DNA of 64,000 nucleotides from Silicimonas algicola (GTDB lineage: Bacteria > Pseudomonadota > Alphaproteobacteria > Rhodobacterales > Rhodobacteraceae). The stretch spans positions 154,156 through 218,155 of the forward strand of contig NZ_QGGV01000003.1 in assembly GCF_003148765.1 (NCBI RefSeq). The letters are read 5' to 3'. Of the stretch, positions 8,161-17,423 are shown in pieces; positions within the stretch are counted from its first letter, which is position 1, and each line of letters begins with the position of its first letter. Under the pieces are notes generated by a model that was not told the DNA's origin, searched no databases, and saw only the letters and a list, made by a program, of their open reading frames with translations. The translations under genes were made by a program, and so were the position numbers.

Positions 8161-9576
8161 TCAGGCCGCCGGAGGTCGGGCGGCGTCTTCAAGCCGGGCG
8201 ACCGTTTCCTCGCGCCCGAGGACCAGCATCATGTCGAAGACACTGGGAGAGACGGAGCGTCCGGATAGAGCGGCCCGAAGCGGGCCCGCAAGCTTGCCGA
8301 GCTTGGTCTGGTGCGCCGTGGCGACGCCCCCCACCACAGCTTCGAGCGTGTCGCGGTTCCAGCTAGCATTTCGCAGGTGCGGCGTCAATTCAAGCAGTAT
8401 ACTACGGGATACCGCGTCGAGCGCCGCCGCCGATTTCTCGTCCGGCTCGACGGGTCTGCCGGTGAGCACAAAGAACGCCTTTTCAAGGAGTTCCGGATAG
8501 GTCTTTGCGCGGTCCTTCAGACAGTACATGGCGCGGTTCAAGTCCGATTGCTGGGTCGGCGTCAGCGCCTTTTGACCGGAAAGGCTCAAATATTCCTGAA
8601 TCTGCGCTACGAGTGCAGCATCGTCGGTCGCCGCGATGTGCTGACCCGAGAGATTGGCCAGCTTCTTGGTATCAAACCGGGCGGGCGCCTGACGAATGCC
8701 GTCGAGGTCGAACCATTGGATCGCCTGCGCATCGGTGAAGAACTCGTCGTCCCCATGGGACCACCCGAGCCGCGCCAGATAGTTGCGCATCGCGGACGCG
8801 GGCCAGCCCTCGGCCGCCCACTCCTCGACCCCAAGCGCGCCGTGACGCTTCGACAGCTTCTTGCCGTCCTCACCGTGGATCAGCGGGATATGCGCCCAGA
8901 CCGGCACCTCCCATCCCATGGCGTCGTAGACCAGCATCTGGCGGGCGGCGTTGTTGAGGTGGTCGTCGCCCCGGATGACGTGGGTCACCCCCATGTCGTG
9001 ATCGTCAACCACGACGGCCAGCATGTAGACGGGTGTGCCGTCCGACCGCAGGACGATCATGTCGTCGAGCTGGTCGTTTCGGATGGTCACGTCGCCCTGC
9101 ACGCGGTCGCGGATCACCGTCTGTCCCTCGCGCGGCGCCTTCACGCGGATGGCGAAAGGCGCGTCCGGATGATCGGCCTCGGGCACGTCGCGCCAGGGCG
9201 AGCGGAAGAGGGTGCTTTCGTTCTTCGCGCGCGCCGCCTCGCGGAAGGCCTCGATCTCGTCCTGCGTCGAGAAGCACTTGTAGGCCGCACCCCGCGCCAG
9301 CATCTCGCGTGCGACCTCGGCGTGGCGGTCCGCACGCTCGAATTGGCTGACGGCCTCGCCGTCCCAGTCGAGCCCGAGCCATGTGAGGCCCTTCAGGATC
9401 GCCTCGGTCGCCTCGGGCGTGGAGCGTGCGCGGTCGGTGTCCTCGATCCGCAGCAGGAATTTGCCCCCGCAATGCCGGGCATAGAGCCAGTTGAACAGCG
9501 CCGTCCGCGCGCCCCCGATGTGCAGATAGCCTGTGGGCGAGGGCGCGAAGCGGGTGACGACGGGACGCTCGGACAT
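8161..9576 (-). CDS. gltX: Glutamate-tRNA ligase
   Basis: A 471-residue class I aminoacyl-tRNA synthetase that charges tRNA-Glu (and tRNA-Gln in bacteria using the transamidation route). The HIGH box is in [19 protein letters not shown] (residues 8-26) and the KMSKS-type box is KKLSKRHG (about 242-249). The C-terminal anticodon-binding part ends [16 protein letters not shown]. The segment encoded by about 8340-8700 (residues 292-412) has clearly lower GC and more A/T-ending codons than the rest, which hints at local recombination. It is divergent from comEC with 78 nt between the starts. Confidence 0.96.
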   Translation of the reverse strand: MSERPVVTRFAPSPTGYLHIGGARTALFNWLYARHCGGKFLLRIEDTDRARSTPEATEAILKGLTWLGLDWDGEAVSQFERADRHAEVAREMLARGAAYKCFSTQDEIEAFREAARAKNESTLFRSPWRDVPEADHPDAPFAIRVKAPREGQTVIRDRVQGDVTIRNDQLDDMIVLRSDGTPVYMLAVVVDDHDMGVTHVIRGDDHLNNAARQMLVYDAMGWEVPVWAHIPLIHGEDGKKLSKRHGALGVEEWAAEGWPASAMRNYLARLGWSHGDDEFFTDAQAIQWFDLDGIRQAPARFDTKKLANLSGQHIAATDDAALVAQIQEYLSLSGQKALTPTQQSDLNRAMYCLKDRAKTYPELLEKAFFVLTGRPVEPDEKSAAALDAVSRSILLELTPHLRNASWNRDTLEAVVGGVATAHQTKLGKLAGPLRAALSGRSVSPSVFDMMLVLGREETVARLEDAARPPAA

Positions 9577-9654
9577 GCGGGCCTTAACCTTCTGGAAACC
9601 ATGAAAGCCCTAAGGCTCGCCGTGGTGTAGCCAAGCCGCCGGGATGTCTCAAGG

Positions 9655-11697
9655 GTGCCGCCGAATTCGATCCTGACCGCTCTCGACCGCCAAAGGGGGC
9701 ACCTTTTCCCGTGGATCGCGGTTCTCTATGCGACCGGGATCGCGATCTACTTCGGTCTGAGGGTCGAGCCAAATGCGCAGCACTGGTGGGGAATCCTCGC
9801 GTTGGCAGTATGTTGCGCGGCGATATTCAGGTTTGGGGCCGAGACGCTTCGCCTTCTGCTCATGGCCATTCTCGTCACCCTGGCCGGTTTCTCCACGGCT
9901 GGCCTGCGCGCGCACCAGGTAGCGGACGTCACGCTCGGCTGGCGCTATTACGGTTCGGTCGAGGGCAGGATCGTCGAGATCGACCGCTCGGCGTCGGACG
10001 CGGTCCGCGTGACGCTCGACCGCGTGCGGCTGTCGAGCGTGCCGCCTGCCCGGACACCCGGCAGGGTGCGTATCGCCCTCCACGGTGAACGGGTATTCGT
10101 CACGCCGGAACCCGGGCAGACCGTGATCCTGACCGCCAACCTCTCGCCGCCCGGCGGCGCGGTCGAGCCAGGCGGCTATGATTTCCGACGCCAGGCATGG
10201 TTCGACGGGCTGGGGGCGGTCGGATATACCCGGACGCCGCTTCTCCTGCTGGCCGAACCCGAGCGGGATGGCCTGACCCTTGCCCTCTACCGTCTGCGCA
10301 TGAGGATCAGCGCGGCGGTCCAGGCAGCGCTGCCGGGTCGGGCCGGCGCCTTCGCCTCGGCGATCACGACAGGAGACCGGGCCGGGCTCGACCGGCCGAC
10401 GCTCGACGCGCTCCGCGCCTCGAACCTTGCGCATCTGCTCGCCATTTCGGGTCTGCACATGGGCCTTCTCACAGGCTTCGTCTTCGGCGCGCTGCGTCTG
10501 ACGCTCGCGGCCATTCCGGGGGCGGCGCTGCGCCTGCCGTCGAAGAAGATCGCCGCCGTGGGTGCGCTCGTGGCGGGCGTCGTCTATCTGGCGCTCTCGG
10601 GCGGGAATGTCGCGACCGAGCGCGCCTTCGTCATGGTCGCGATGATGTTCGCCGCCGTCCTGATCGACCGCCGCGCGATCACGTTGCGGGCCGTCGCGAT
10701 GGCCGCCCTCGTGGTGCTTGCGTTGCGCCCCGAGGCGCTGACCGGGCCCGGCTTCCAAATGTCCTTCGCGGCCACCATTGCGTTGGTTGCGGTCTATGGC
10801 GCGCTCCGCGATCGGGCCTGGCGCGGTCCGAAATGGGCGTATTGGGCCGGGGGCGTCGTCCTGTCGTCCTTCGTCGCCGGGCTTGCGACGGCCCCCGTCG
10901 CCGCGGCGCATTTCAACCAGGTGCCGCACTACGGTCTTCTGGCGAACGTCGTGTCGGTGCCGTTGATGGGCCTCGTCGTGATGCCGGCTGCGGTGCTGGC
11001 AGCCCTTCTCTGGCCCTTCGGGCTGTCCGGGCTCGGCCTTGGCCTGATGAAGCCCGCGATCCTGTGGATCCTCGGCGTGGCCGAGACGGTCGCCGGCTGG
11101 CCGGGGGCGTTGAGCTTCGTCATCTCGCCGCCGGGCACGGTCCTTCCGCTTCTGACGGTCGGAGGTCTCTGGATCGTGCTCTGGCAAGGGCGCTGGCGGG
11201 TTTTGGGGGGGCCAGTCGTCGTCGCGGCGATGATGCTCTGGGCTGCGGCGGTCCGGCCAGAGGCGCTCGTGTCCGAGACGGGCGGGCTCGTAGGCGTGAT
11301 GACGGATCAGGGCAGGGCGCTCTCGAAGGGAAAAGGCGACGGCTTCGCTGCCAAAAGCTGGCTCGAGAACGACGGTGACGGCGCGACGCAGGCGCAAGCG
11401 GCCGAGAGGCTTGCGTTCCGCACCGAAGGTCGTCTGCGCCGCTTCGAGGTGGGAGGGGGCACGATCCTCCACGCCACCGGAAAGGTCGCAGCGGCCGAGG
11501 CGCTGGCTGCCTGCGGTGAGGCGGCGCTGGTGGTTGTGAACATCCGCGCCGAGACGCCACCCGGATGCGATGTCTACGACGCCCGGCGTCTGGCACTGAT
11601 CGGTGCGCTAGCCATTGAGGCGGGAGAGGACGGGCCGAAGGTCGTTTCGGCCCGGGACCGGACGGGAGACAGGCTGTGGTCGCGTCAGCCTCAGTAG
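9655..11697 (+). CDS. comEC: ComEC/Rec2-family DNA uptake channel protein
   Basis: A 680-residue polytopic membrane protein that moves single-stranded DNA across the inner membrane. It has an N-terminal DUF4131-type region (about residues 20-170) and the competence domain at about 215-490, with the signature [17 protein letters not shown]. After residue 500 there is only a short soluble tail without the HxHxDH motif of a metallo-beta-lactamase domain, so this is the short proteobacterial form. GTG at 9655 is the likely start. ComEC is needed by Rhodobacter capsulatus recipients to take up GTA DNA, a functional link to the lysis genes at the left edge. Its 3' end overlaps the 3' end of convergent lexA by 7 nt. 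Confidence 0.92.
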   Translation: MPPNSILTALDRQRGHLFPWIAVLYATGIAIYFGLRVEPNAQHWWGILALAVCCAAIFRFGAETLRLLLMAILVTLAGFSTAGLRAHQVADVTLGWRYYGSVEGRIVEIDRSASDAVRVTLDRVRLSSVPPARTPGRVRIALHGERVFVTPEPGQTVILTANLSPPGGAVEPGGYDFRRQAWFDGLGAVGYTRTPLLLLAEPERDGLTLALYRLRMRISAAVQAALPGRAGAFASAITTGDRAGLDRPTLDALRASNLAHLLAISGLHMGLLTGFVFGALRLTLAAIPGAALRLPSKKIAAVGALVAGVVYLALSGGNVATERAFVMVAMMFAAVLIDRRAITLRAVAMAALVVLALRPEALTGPGFQMSFAATIALVAVYGALRDRAWRGPKWAYWAGGVVLSSFVAGLATAPVAAAHFNQVPHYGLLANVVSVPLMGLVVMPAAVLAALLWPFGLSGLGLGLMKPAILWILGVAETVAGWPGALSFVISPPGTVLPLLTVGGLWIVLWQGRWRVLGGPVVVAAMMLWAAAVRPEALVSETGGLVGVMTDQGRALSKGKGDGFAAKSWLENDGDGATQAQAAERLAFRTEGRLRRFEVGGGTILHATGKVAAAEALAACGEAALVVVNIRAETPPGCDVYDARRLALIGALAIEAGEDGPKVVSARDRTGDRLWSRQPQ

Positions 11698-12407
11698 GTA
11701 CGGATAAGCCCGACGAGACGGCCCTGAACCTTGACCTGGTCATCGCGGTAAAGCCGCGTCTCGTAGGCGGGGTTGGCGGCCTCGAGAGCGATCGAGCTTC
11801 CGGAACGGCGGAACCGCTTGAGGGTCGCCTCCTGATCCTCGACCAGCGCCACGACGATGTCGCCTGTCTCGGCGGTCGATGTCTCGCGGATCACCACGAT
11901 GTCGCCGTCGTTGATACCTGCCTCGATCATCGAGTCGCCCTTCACCTCGAGCGCGTAATGGTGCCCCTTGCCGACCATCTGGTTTGGGACAGAGACGGTG
12001 TGGCTGACCTCGCTGATCGCCTCGATCGGAACGCCGGCGGCGATGCGGCCCATGACGGGCAGGTCCATCGCCCCGGAGTCGACCGACATGGCGGATGCGG
12101 GCCGCGAGGTGGGACGGTCGCCTTCGATCACGCGAGGGCGGAACCCGCCCGGCGACCCGACCGACGACAGCGCGGCGCTCTTCCTCTCGAGCGCCTCTGG
12201 CAGCTTGACGATTTCGATGGCGCGCGCGCGGTGTGCGAGGCGGCGGATGAAGCCGCGTTCCTCGAGCGCCGTGATGAGCCGGTGGATGCCGGACTTCGAG
12301 CGGAGGTCCAGCGCCTCCTTCATTTCGTCGAACGAGGGCGGAACGCCGTCACGCTGTAAACGCTTGTTGATGAAATCCAACAAATCCAGTTGCTTGCGGG
12401 TCAGCAT
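11691..12407 (-). CDS. lexA: SOS repressor LexA
   Basis: A 238-residue repressor. Residues 1-65 form the winged helix DNA-binding domain ([35 protein letters not shown]). The linker carries the self-cleavage Ala-Gly site in [14 protein letters not shown] (about residue 126), and the catalytic Ser and Lys are in [15 protein letters not shown] and [17 protein letters not shown]. RecA filaments trigger its autocleavage. Three phased GTTC half-sites lie in its own promoter (12451-12476), so autoregulation is very likely. LexA has been reported to influence GTA production in Rhodobacter capsulatus, which is relevant to the neighbouring GTA and comEC genes. Confidence 0.96.
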   Translation of the reverse strand: MLTRKQLDLLDFINKRLQRDGVPPSFDEMKEALDLRSKSGIHRLITALEERGFIRRLAHRARAIEIVKLPEALERKSAALSSVGSPGGFRPRVIEGDRPTSRPASAMSVDSGAMDLPVMGRIAAGVPIEAISEVSHTVSVPNQMVGKGHHYALEVKGDSMIEAGINDGDIVVIRETSTAETGDIVVALVEDQEATLKRFRRSGSSIALEAANPAYETRLYRDDQVKVQGRLVGLIRTY

Positions 12408-12450
12408 CGACGTGAACCTCCTCTGATCGATCCACCGGCTGTGGCCATGT

Positions 12451-12476
12451 GTTCAGGCGATGTTCTAGTCGCGTTC
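12451..12476. promoter_or_regulatory. LexA operator: three GTTC half-sites spaced by 7 nt
   Basis: GTTC occurs at 12451, 12462 and 12473, each pair separated by exactly 7 nt, giving two overlapping GTTC-N7-GTTC boxes of the alphaproteobacterial LexA type. The site is 44-69 nt upstream of the lexA start codon and 20 nt from the moeA stop. The single-box form is the known consensus; the third phased half-site is additional. Confidence 0.85.
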
Positions 12477-12495
12477 CCGTTTTGTGTCAAACTCT

Positions 12496-13653
12496 TTAAA
12501 GGTTTATGTACCTAACCTGCTCCCCGACGTGGCGTGCGGGATCGTGCGGCGGACGCACGATCAGCACGTTCGCACCCGCGAGGACGGTGAGAAGCGAACT
12601 GTCCTGCCGCTCGGCCGCCCGGATGCCGTCGTCGTCGCGGCAAGCGCGCATGTAATGCTGACGCGGACCGTTCGGCCCAAGCGGAGCGGACAGGATGGCC
12701 TCGCCTTCGCGCAGTCTCTCGGCGGGCAGGCCCTGCATCGCGCGCAGCATCGGCCGAAGGAAAAGATGCCCGCAGACCATGGCTGAAACCGGGTTCCCTG
12801 GCAGCCCGACCATCGCCGCCTGTCCCATACGCCCAGCCATCAGCGGCTTTCCGGGCCGCATCGCGATCTTGTAGAAGGCACGTTCCATCCCGAGGTCGGC
12901 GGCGACCTCGCCGACAAGGTCGTGGTCGCCCACGGACGCCCCACCGATGGTCACGACAAGGTCGGCGTCGCGTGCAAGGCCGAAGACCGTCGTGAGCGAG
13001 GCGCGGGTGTCGCGCGCGACCGGAAGTAGCCTGACTTCGGCGCCCTCCGCCTCGGCCATCGCGGCGAGGCCGAAGCTGTTCGACGCGATGATCTGGTCGG
13101 GACGAGGGTCTTCGCCCGGCATCACCAGTTCGTCGCCGGTGGCGATGATCGCGAGGCGGGGACGCCGCGCGACCGTCACACGGGGCACGTTCATCGACGC
13201 GGCAAGCGCCACGTCGGCGGGCGTCAGGCGGCGCGGCGCGGCCAGGCGGTCGCCCACCTTGAAGTCCGCCCCTATCTCCCTGATGTAGCGTTCTGAATCC
13301 GGACCTGCACCAAGCGAAATCCGTTCGCCGGTGACGACGACATCCTCCTGGATCACGACCCTGTCGGCACCTTCGGGCACGACGCCGCCCGTGAAGATCC
13401 GCACCGCATCGCCGTCAGCGACCGAGCCCGCAAAGGCGTGACCCGCCGCCGCCTGGCCCACGACGCGCCAGGGCCCGTCGCCCGCGACGGCATAGCCGTC
13501 CATGACCGAGGCGCGGAACGGCGGCTGGTTCCGGAGCGCCACCACATCTGCCGCCAGAACGCGGCCCGCGGCGTTCCGCAGGGGCACCTCTTCGGAGTCC
13601 ACTCGCGTGACCAGCGCGAAGACATGGGCCAGCGCCTCGTCGACCGAAATCAC
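12496..13653 (-). CDS. moeA: Molybdopterin molybdotransferase MoeA
   Basis: A 385-residue enzyme that inserts molybdate into adenylylated molybdopterin, the last step of molybdenum cofactor synthesis. Typical features are VMDGYAV near residue 50, [13 protein letters not shown] in the central domain and the LPGNPVSAM motif around residue 300. The GTG start at 13653 overlaps the moaC stop (GTGA), so translation is coupled. The cofactor made here would serve enzymes such as the molybdenum hydroxylase large subunit at 27196. MogA-like activity must come from elsewhere. Confidence 0.95.
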   Translation of the reverse strand: MISVDEALAHVFALVTRVDSEEVPLRNAAGRVLAADVVALRNQPPFRASVMDGYAVAGDGPWRVVGQAAAGHAFAGSVADGDAVRIFTGGVVPEGADRVVIQEDVVVTGERISLGAGPDSERYIREIGADFKVGDRLAAPRRLTPADVALAASMNVPRVTVARRPRLAIIATGDELVMPGEDPRPDQIIASNSFGLAAMAEAEGAEVRLLPVARDTRASLTTVFGLARDADLVVTIGGASVGDHDLVGEVAADLGMERAFYKIAMRPGKPLMAGRMGQAAMVGLPGNPVSAMVCGHLFLRPMLRAMQGLPAERLREGEAILSAPLGPNGPRQHYMRACRDDDGIRAAERQDSSLLTVLAGANVLIVRPPHDPARHVGEQVRYINL

Positions 13654-14129
13654 CCGGCCGCCTCGTAGCGGCCCGATTTGCCGCCGTCCTTGAGCAGAAG
13701 GCGCACGTCCTCGATCACCATGCCCTTCTCGACCGCCTTCACCATGTCGTAGACGGTGAGGCAGGCCACGGCGACGGCGGTCAGCGCCTCCATCTCGACG
13801 CCGGTCTGGCCCGAGGTCTTGACGCTTGCCTCGACGCGGATGCCGGGCCGCGAGGGGTCGGCGGTCAGGTCCAGTGCGACCTTGGTGATCGGTAGGGGAT
13901 GGCAGAGCGGGATCAGCTCGGCCGTCTTCTTCGCGCCCATGATGCCCGCCAGCCGCGAGACGGACAGGACGTCGCCCTTCTTCGCACGACCTTCGGTAAT
14001 GAGATCAAGAGTTTCGGCACGCATCCTCACCCAGCCCTCTGCGACCGCAAGGCGGTCTGTGACGGCCTTGCCGGACACGTCGACCATATGCGCGTGGCCC
14101 TGTCCGTCGAAGTGGGTCAGCCCGCTCAT
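13650..14129 (-). CDS. moaC: Cyclic pyranopterin monophosphate synthase MoaC
   Basis: A 159-residue protein that works with MoaA to turn GTP into cyclic pyranopterin monophosphate, the first intermediate of molybdenum cofactor synthesis. The signatures [18 protein letters not shown] and [13 protein letters not shown] are intact, with the catalytic Lys in the C-terminal part (LLKDGGKSG). It overlaps trpC upstream (ATGA at 14126-14129) and moeA downstream (GTGA), so Mo-cofactor genes are translationally coupled to tryptophan genes, a known arrangement in Rhodobacterales. Confidence 0.95.
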   Translation of the reverse strand: MSGLTHFDGQGHAHMVDVSGKAVTDRLAVAEGWVRMRAETLDLITEGRAKKGDVLSVSRLAGIMGAKKTAELIPLCHPLPITKVALDLTADPSRPGIRVEASVKTSGQTGVEMEALTAVAVACLTVYDMVKAVEKGMVIEDVRLLLKDGGKSGRYEAAG

Positions 14130-14926
14130 GCTGGTACGGGGTCGGCAAGGATCGCGCGGGTGGCGGCCGTCACATCGGCCTGCCGCATCAGGCTTTCGCC
14201 GATCAGGAACGTCCGCGCCCCGACGCGGGCGAGACGTGCCAGGTCGTCCGGCGTGACAAGCCCGCTTTCTGCCACCAGCATCTTGCCCCCGGGCACGCGG
14301 GCAGCCAGCCTCTCGGTCGTGCCGAGGTCGGTCTCGAAGGTGCGGAGGTTGCGGTTGTTCACGCCGAGAAGCGGCGACTTCAGCGCAAGCGCGCGGTCGA
14401 GATCGGCCTCGTCGTGGACCTCGACGAGGACGTCCATGCCCCAGTCGGTCGCTGCGGCCTCCAGCTCGGCGGCCTGCGCGTCGGACACGCTCGCCATGAT
14501 GATGAGGATGCAATCCGCGCCCCAGGCCCGCGCCTCGGCGACCTGGTAGGTGTCGTAGAGGAAGTCCTTCCTGAGGCAGGGCAACGCCACAGCGTCTCGC
14601 GCCGCCGTCAGAAAGCCAGGTGCGCCCTGGAACGACGGCGCATCGGTCAGGACGGACAGGCAGGTAGCCCCTCCGGCCTCATAGGCGCGGGCCAGCGCGG
14701 GCGGATCGAAGTCGGGCCGGATCAGGCCCTTCGACGGGCTCGCCTTCTTGATCTCGGCGATGAGGCCATAGCCGGTCCGGGAGGCCTGCACGAGCGCATG
14801 CGCGAACCCCCTCGGCGCGGAGGCGGCCCGCGCGGCGTCCTCGACGCCGGACAGCGGCCGCGCGACCTTGGCGGCGGCGATCTCGTCCAGCTTGTAGGCC
14901 TTGATGTGGTCCAGAACGTCGGTCAT
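14126..14926 (-). CDS. trpC: Indole-3-glycerol-phosphate synthase
   Basis: A 266-residue (beta/alpha)8 barrel enzyme closing the indole ring in tryptophan synthesis. [14 protein letters not shown] (first catalytic Lys), [27 protein letters not shown] and the [12 protein letters not shown] segment are all present. The ATG at 14926 ([12 protein letters not shown]) is the natural start. The frame stays open further upstream only because it runs through the interspersed repeat at 14985-15049, whose conceptual translation should not be included. It is separated from trpD by ung and that repeat. Confidence 0.96.
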   Translation of the reverse strand: MTDVLDHIKAYKLDEIAAAKVARPLSGVEDAARAASAPRGFAHALVQASRTGYGLIAEIKKASPSKGLIRPDFDPPALARAYEAGGATCLSVLTDAPSFQGAPGFLTAARDAVALPCLRKDFLYDTYQVAEARAWGADCILIIMASVSDAQAAELEAAATDWGMDVLVEVHDEADLDRALALKSPLLGVNNRNLRTFETDLGTTERLAARVPGGKMLVAESGLVTPDDLARLARVGARTFLIGESLMRQADVTAATRAILADPVPA

Positions 14927-14984
14927 GGCCCGTGGATAACCTGTTCGCCGGCCCGAGGAAAGCGCCGGCGGCGCGGGACTTGTC

Positions 14985-15049
14985 CGCGTATTTTCGGCAA
15001 GATGAAGGGCAGGGCGCGCCTTCCGCTTCATCTTGCCCCAAATACGCAT
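14985..15049. repeat. Interspersed Rhodobacteraceae element, inverted pair between ung and trpC
   Basis: A minus-strand copy (14985-15007) and a plus-strand copy (15026-15049) of the CTTCATCTTGCC plus AAATACGC core face each other. The arms GGCAAGATGAAG (14996-15007) and CTTCATCTTGCC (15026-15037) pair perfectly over 12 bp around an 18-nt loop that itself has AAGG/CCTT-type complementarity. The result would be a strong hairpin between two genes of the same operon. Related cores occur at 23821, 48791, 51228, 59751 and 63729. Confidence 0.85.
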
Positions 15050-15061
15050 CAGTCCGATGCG

Positions 15062-15703
15062 TCAGGCCCAGTCGACCGGCGTCTCACCCCGCCCGTCGAG
15101 CCAGGTGTTGACCCGGCTGAACGGGCGCGAGCCGAAGAACCCGCGATAGGCCGACAGGGGCGAGGGGTGCGGACTTTCCAGGAAGAGATGGCCGTCTCCG
15201 GTCACGAACCGCCGGAAGGACTGCGCCGGCGCGCCCCAGAGGACGAAGGCGCGAGGGCGGTCCGACAGGCGCGCCATCACCTCCTCGGTCAGTCGACGCC
15301 AGCCGAGGGAGGCGTGGCCGTTCTTGACGCCTGCCGGGACCGAAAGCGCGGTGTTGAGGAGGAGAACGCCCTGGTCGGCCCAGGGCGACAGGTCTCCGCT
15401 CGCCGGTGCGCGGCCCAGATCGTCCTTCATCTCGCGGAAGATGTTCTTCAGCGACGGGGGCAGCTTCACACCCTCGGCGACCGAGAAGGCGAGGCCGTTG
15501 GCGTGGCCCGGGGTCGGGTAGGGGTCCTGCCCCAGGATCACGACGCGGGTGGCGTCGGGCTGGCAGCGGGAGAGGGCGGCGAAGCGTTGATCTTCTGGCG
15601 GCAGGATCAGTCGCGTCTCGACGGCGATCGCCGCCTGGAGCCGCGGCCAGTCGCGGTCGAAGAAGGGCAGGTCGGCCCAGTCGCCAAGGTCCGGCGAAAT
15701 CAC
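15062..15703 (-). CDS. ung: Uracil-DNA glycosylase, family 1
   Basis: A 213-residue repair enzyme removing uracil from DNA. The water-activating motif [17 protein letters not shown] (about residues 61-77) and the DNA-intercalation motif [11 protein letters not shown] (about 184-194) are both intact, and [12 protein letters not shown] is diagnostic. The start is GTG 15703, overlapping the trpD stop as GTGA; there is no clear Shine-Dalgarno sequence, so translation probably depends on coupling. Placement between trpD and trpC is unusual and looks like insertion into a tryptophan-molybdopterin operon. Size is normal for the family. Confidence 0.95.
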   Translation of the reverse strand: MISPDLGDWADLPFFDRDWPRLQAAIAVETRLILPPEDQRFAALSRCQPDATRVVILGQDPYPTPGHANGLAFSVAEGVKLPPSLKNIFREMKDDLGRAPASGDLSPWADQGVLLLNTALSVPAGVKNGHASLGWRRLTEEVMARLSDRPRAFVLWGAPAQSFRRFVTGDGHLFLESPHPSPLSAYRGFFGSRPFSRVNTWLDGRGETPVDWA

Positions 15704-16716
15704 GCGCCGGAGGTGACGCGCGCCAGCCCCTCGAGCTTGCCGCGCGCCGCGCCCGAGTCGATGCTTTCGGCGGCGATCGCCGCGCCCTCGTGCAGGTCGG
15801 CCGCCTTTTCGGCGATCACGAGGGCAGCGGCGGCGTTCAGAATGACCGCGTCGCGGTAGGCGCCGGGCTGACCGTCGAGCAGCGCGCGGAAGGCGGTCGC
15901 GTTCTCCTCGGGCGTGCCGCCCAGGATGTCGCGGAAGGGGTGAACGGGCAGGCCTGCATCCTCGGGGTGGATCTCGGCCGAAGTGATCTCGCCGTCCTTC
16001 AGGATCGCGGCAGAGGTGGTGCCGGAGATCGAGATCTCGTCGGTGCCGTCCGCGCCGTGGACCAGCCAGGCGGCCTCGGACCCCAGAAGCTGCAGCGTCT
16101 CGGCCATCGGATGGATCAGGTCGATGGCGAAGGCGCCGGTAAGCTGGCGCTTGACGCCTGCCGGATTCGTCAGGGGTCCCAGGATGTTGAAGATCGTCTT
16201 GCATCCGAGTTCCTGGCGGACGGGCATGACGTGCTTCATCGCCGGGTGGTGCATGGGCGCCATCATGAAGCCGATGCCGACCTCCTGCAGCGCGCGCTCG
16301 ACGACCTCGGGGCCGACCATGACGTCGATGCCCATCTGGCCCTGAACGTCGGCCGCTCCCGACTTCGACGACAGGTTGCGGTTGCCGTGCTTCGCCACCG
16401 GCACGCCCGCGCCCGCGACGACGAAGGCGGTCGCGGTCGAGATGTTGAGCGTGCCCTTGCCGTCGCCGCCGGTGCCGACGATGTCCATTGCACCTTCGGG
16501 CGCGCGGACCGCCGAGCATTTCGAGCGCATGACGGCGGCGGCGGCGGCGTATTCCGACACGGCCTCGCCCCGGGCGCGCATCGCCATCAGAAGGCCCGCC
16601 ATCTGCGCGGGCGTCGCGGCGCCCTCGAAGATGATGCGGAAGGCCTCGGTCGCCTGCGAGCGGGACAGCGGCCCTTCGGAGGCGGCGTAGATCAGGGGTT
16701 TCATCGCGTCGCTCAT
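15700..16716 (-). CDS. trpD: Anthranilate phosphoribosyltransferase
   Basis: A 338-residue enzyme transferring phosphoribosyl to anthranilate in tryptophan synthesis. The PRPP-binding motif [14 protein letters not shown] (about residues 81-94) and the anthranilate-binding [12 protein letters not shown] are intact. It overlaps trpG at its start (ATGA, 16713-16716) and ung at its stop. The order trpG-trpD is standard; trpE is not in this window. Confidence 0.97.
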   Translation of the reverse strand: MSDAMKPLIYAASEGPLSRSQATEAFRIIFEGAATPAQMAGLLMAMRARGEAVSEYAAAAAVMRSKCSAVRAPEGAMDIVGTGGDGKGTLNISTATAFVVAGAGVPVAKHGNRNLSSKSGAADVQGQMGIDVMVGPEVVERALQEVGIGFMMAPMHHPAMKHVMPVRQELGCKTIFNILGPLTNPAGVKRQLTGAFAIDLIHPMAETLQLLGSEAAWLVHGADGTDEISISGTTSAAILKDGEITSAEIHPEDAGLPVHPFRDILGGTPEENATAFRALLDGQPGAYRDAVILNAAAALVIAEKAADLHEGAAIAAESIDSGAARGKLEGLARVTSGA

Positions 16717-17294
16717 GCGGGCTCCGGCACGCGGGAGAGGAAATTCTTCAGAAGGGTGTGACCATGCTCGGAGCGGATCGACTCGGGGTGGAACTGAACG
16801 CCTTCGATCGGCTTCTCGCGGTGACGCAGGCCCATGATCGTGCCGTCCTCCAACCAGGCGGTGACCTCGAGGCTGTCCGGCAGGCTCGCGCGCTCGACGA
16901 CGAGCGAATGGTAGCGCGTGCCTTTCAGGGGGGACGGAAGCCCGGCGAAGACGCCGCGACCTTCGTGCAGGATGTGGCCCATCTTGCCGTGAACGATCTC
17001 GCCCGCGCGCACGACCTTGCCGCCGAAGGCCTGGCCAATGGCCTGGTGCCCGAGGCAGACGCCGAAGAGCGGGGTGTTCGTCTCGGCCGCGGCCTCGATC
17101 AGGGCAAGGCAGATGCCGGCGCGGTCGGGGTCGCAGGGACCGGGGGACAGGATGATGCCGGAGGGGTTCAGCGCCATCGCCTCCTGCACGTTCAGCGCGT
17201 CGTTGCGTTTCACGACGCAGTCCGCCCCCAACTCGCCCAGGTAGTGGACGAGGTTGAAGGTAAAGCTGTCGTAGTTGTCGATCAGCAGCAGCAT
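16713..17294 (-). CDS. trpG: Anthranilate synthase component II (glutamine amidotransferase)
   Basis: A 193-residue class I amidotransferase that supplies ammonia to TrpE. The catalytic Cys is in [15 protein letters not shown] (about residue 80) and the His-Glu pair in [14 protein letters not shown] (about 170-172). The protein starts [16 protein letters not shown], typical of TrpG/PabA. It is the first gene of the leftward run trpG-trpD-ung-trpC-moaC-moeA. The 129 nt upstream separate it from the divergent YibQ-like gene and probably hold both promoters. Because trpE is absent here, a double role in folate synthesis (PabA) is possible. Confidence 0.95.
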   Translation of the reverse strand: MLLLIDNYDSFTFNLVHYLGELGADCVVKRNDALNVQEAMALNPSGIILSPGPCDPDRAGICLALIEAAAETNTPLFGVCLGHQAIGQAFGGKVVRAGEIVHGKMGHILHEGRGVFAGLPSPLKGTRYHSLVVERASLPDSLEVTAWLEDGTIMGLRHREKPIEGVQFHPESIRSEHGHTLLKNFLSRVPEPA

Positions 17295-17423
17295 TTCGTC
17301 ACGCCTTGCGGCCCTATGCAGATATGGGGTGTCAGCGCCCGAAAGCGCGGGTATACTTCGACCAGAGGCGCCACCTTACGTCAAGGCGCCCGCGGGCATT
17401 AGAGCAGATCGGAGGAAAGACCG

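Noticed and set aside
9649-11472. 607-codon open frame antisense to comEC
   Set aside because: Extremely Arg/His/Gln-rich, no recognisable domain; comEC accounts for the region.
14927-15049. N-terminal extension of trpC (41 residues)
   Set aside because: The extra codons are a translation of the interspersed repeat; [12 protein letters not shown] at 14926 is the conserved start.
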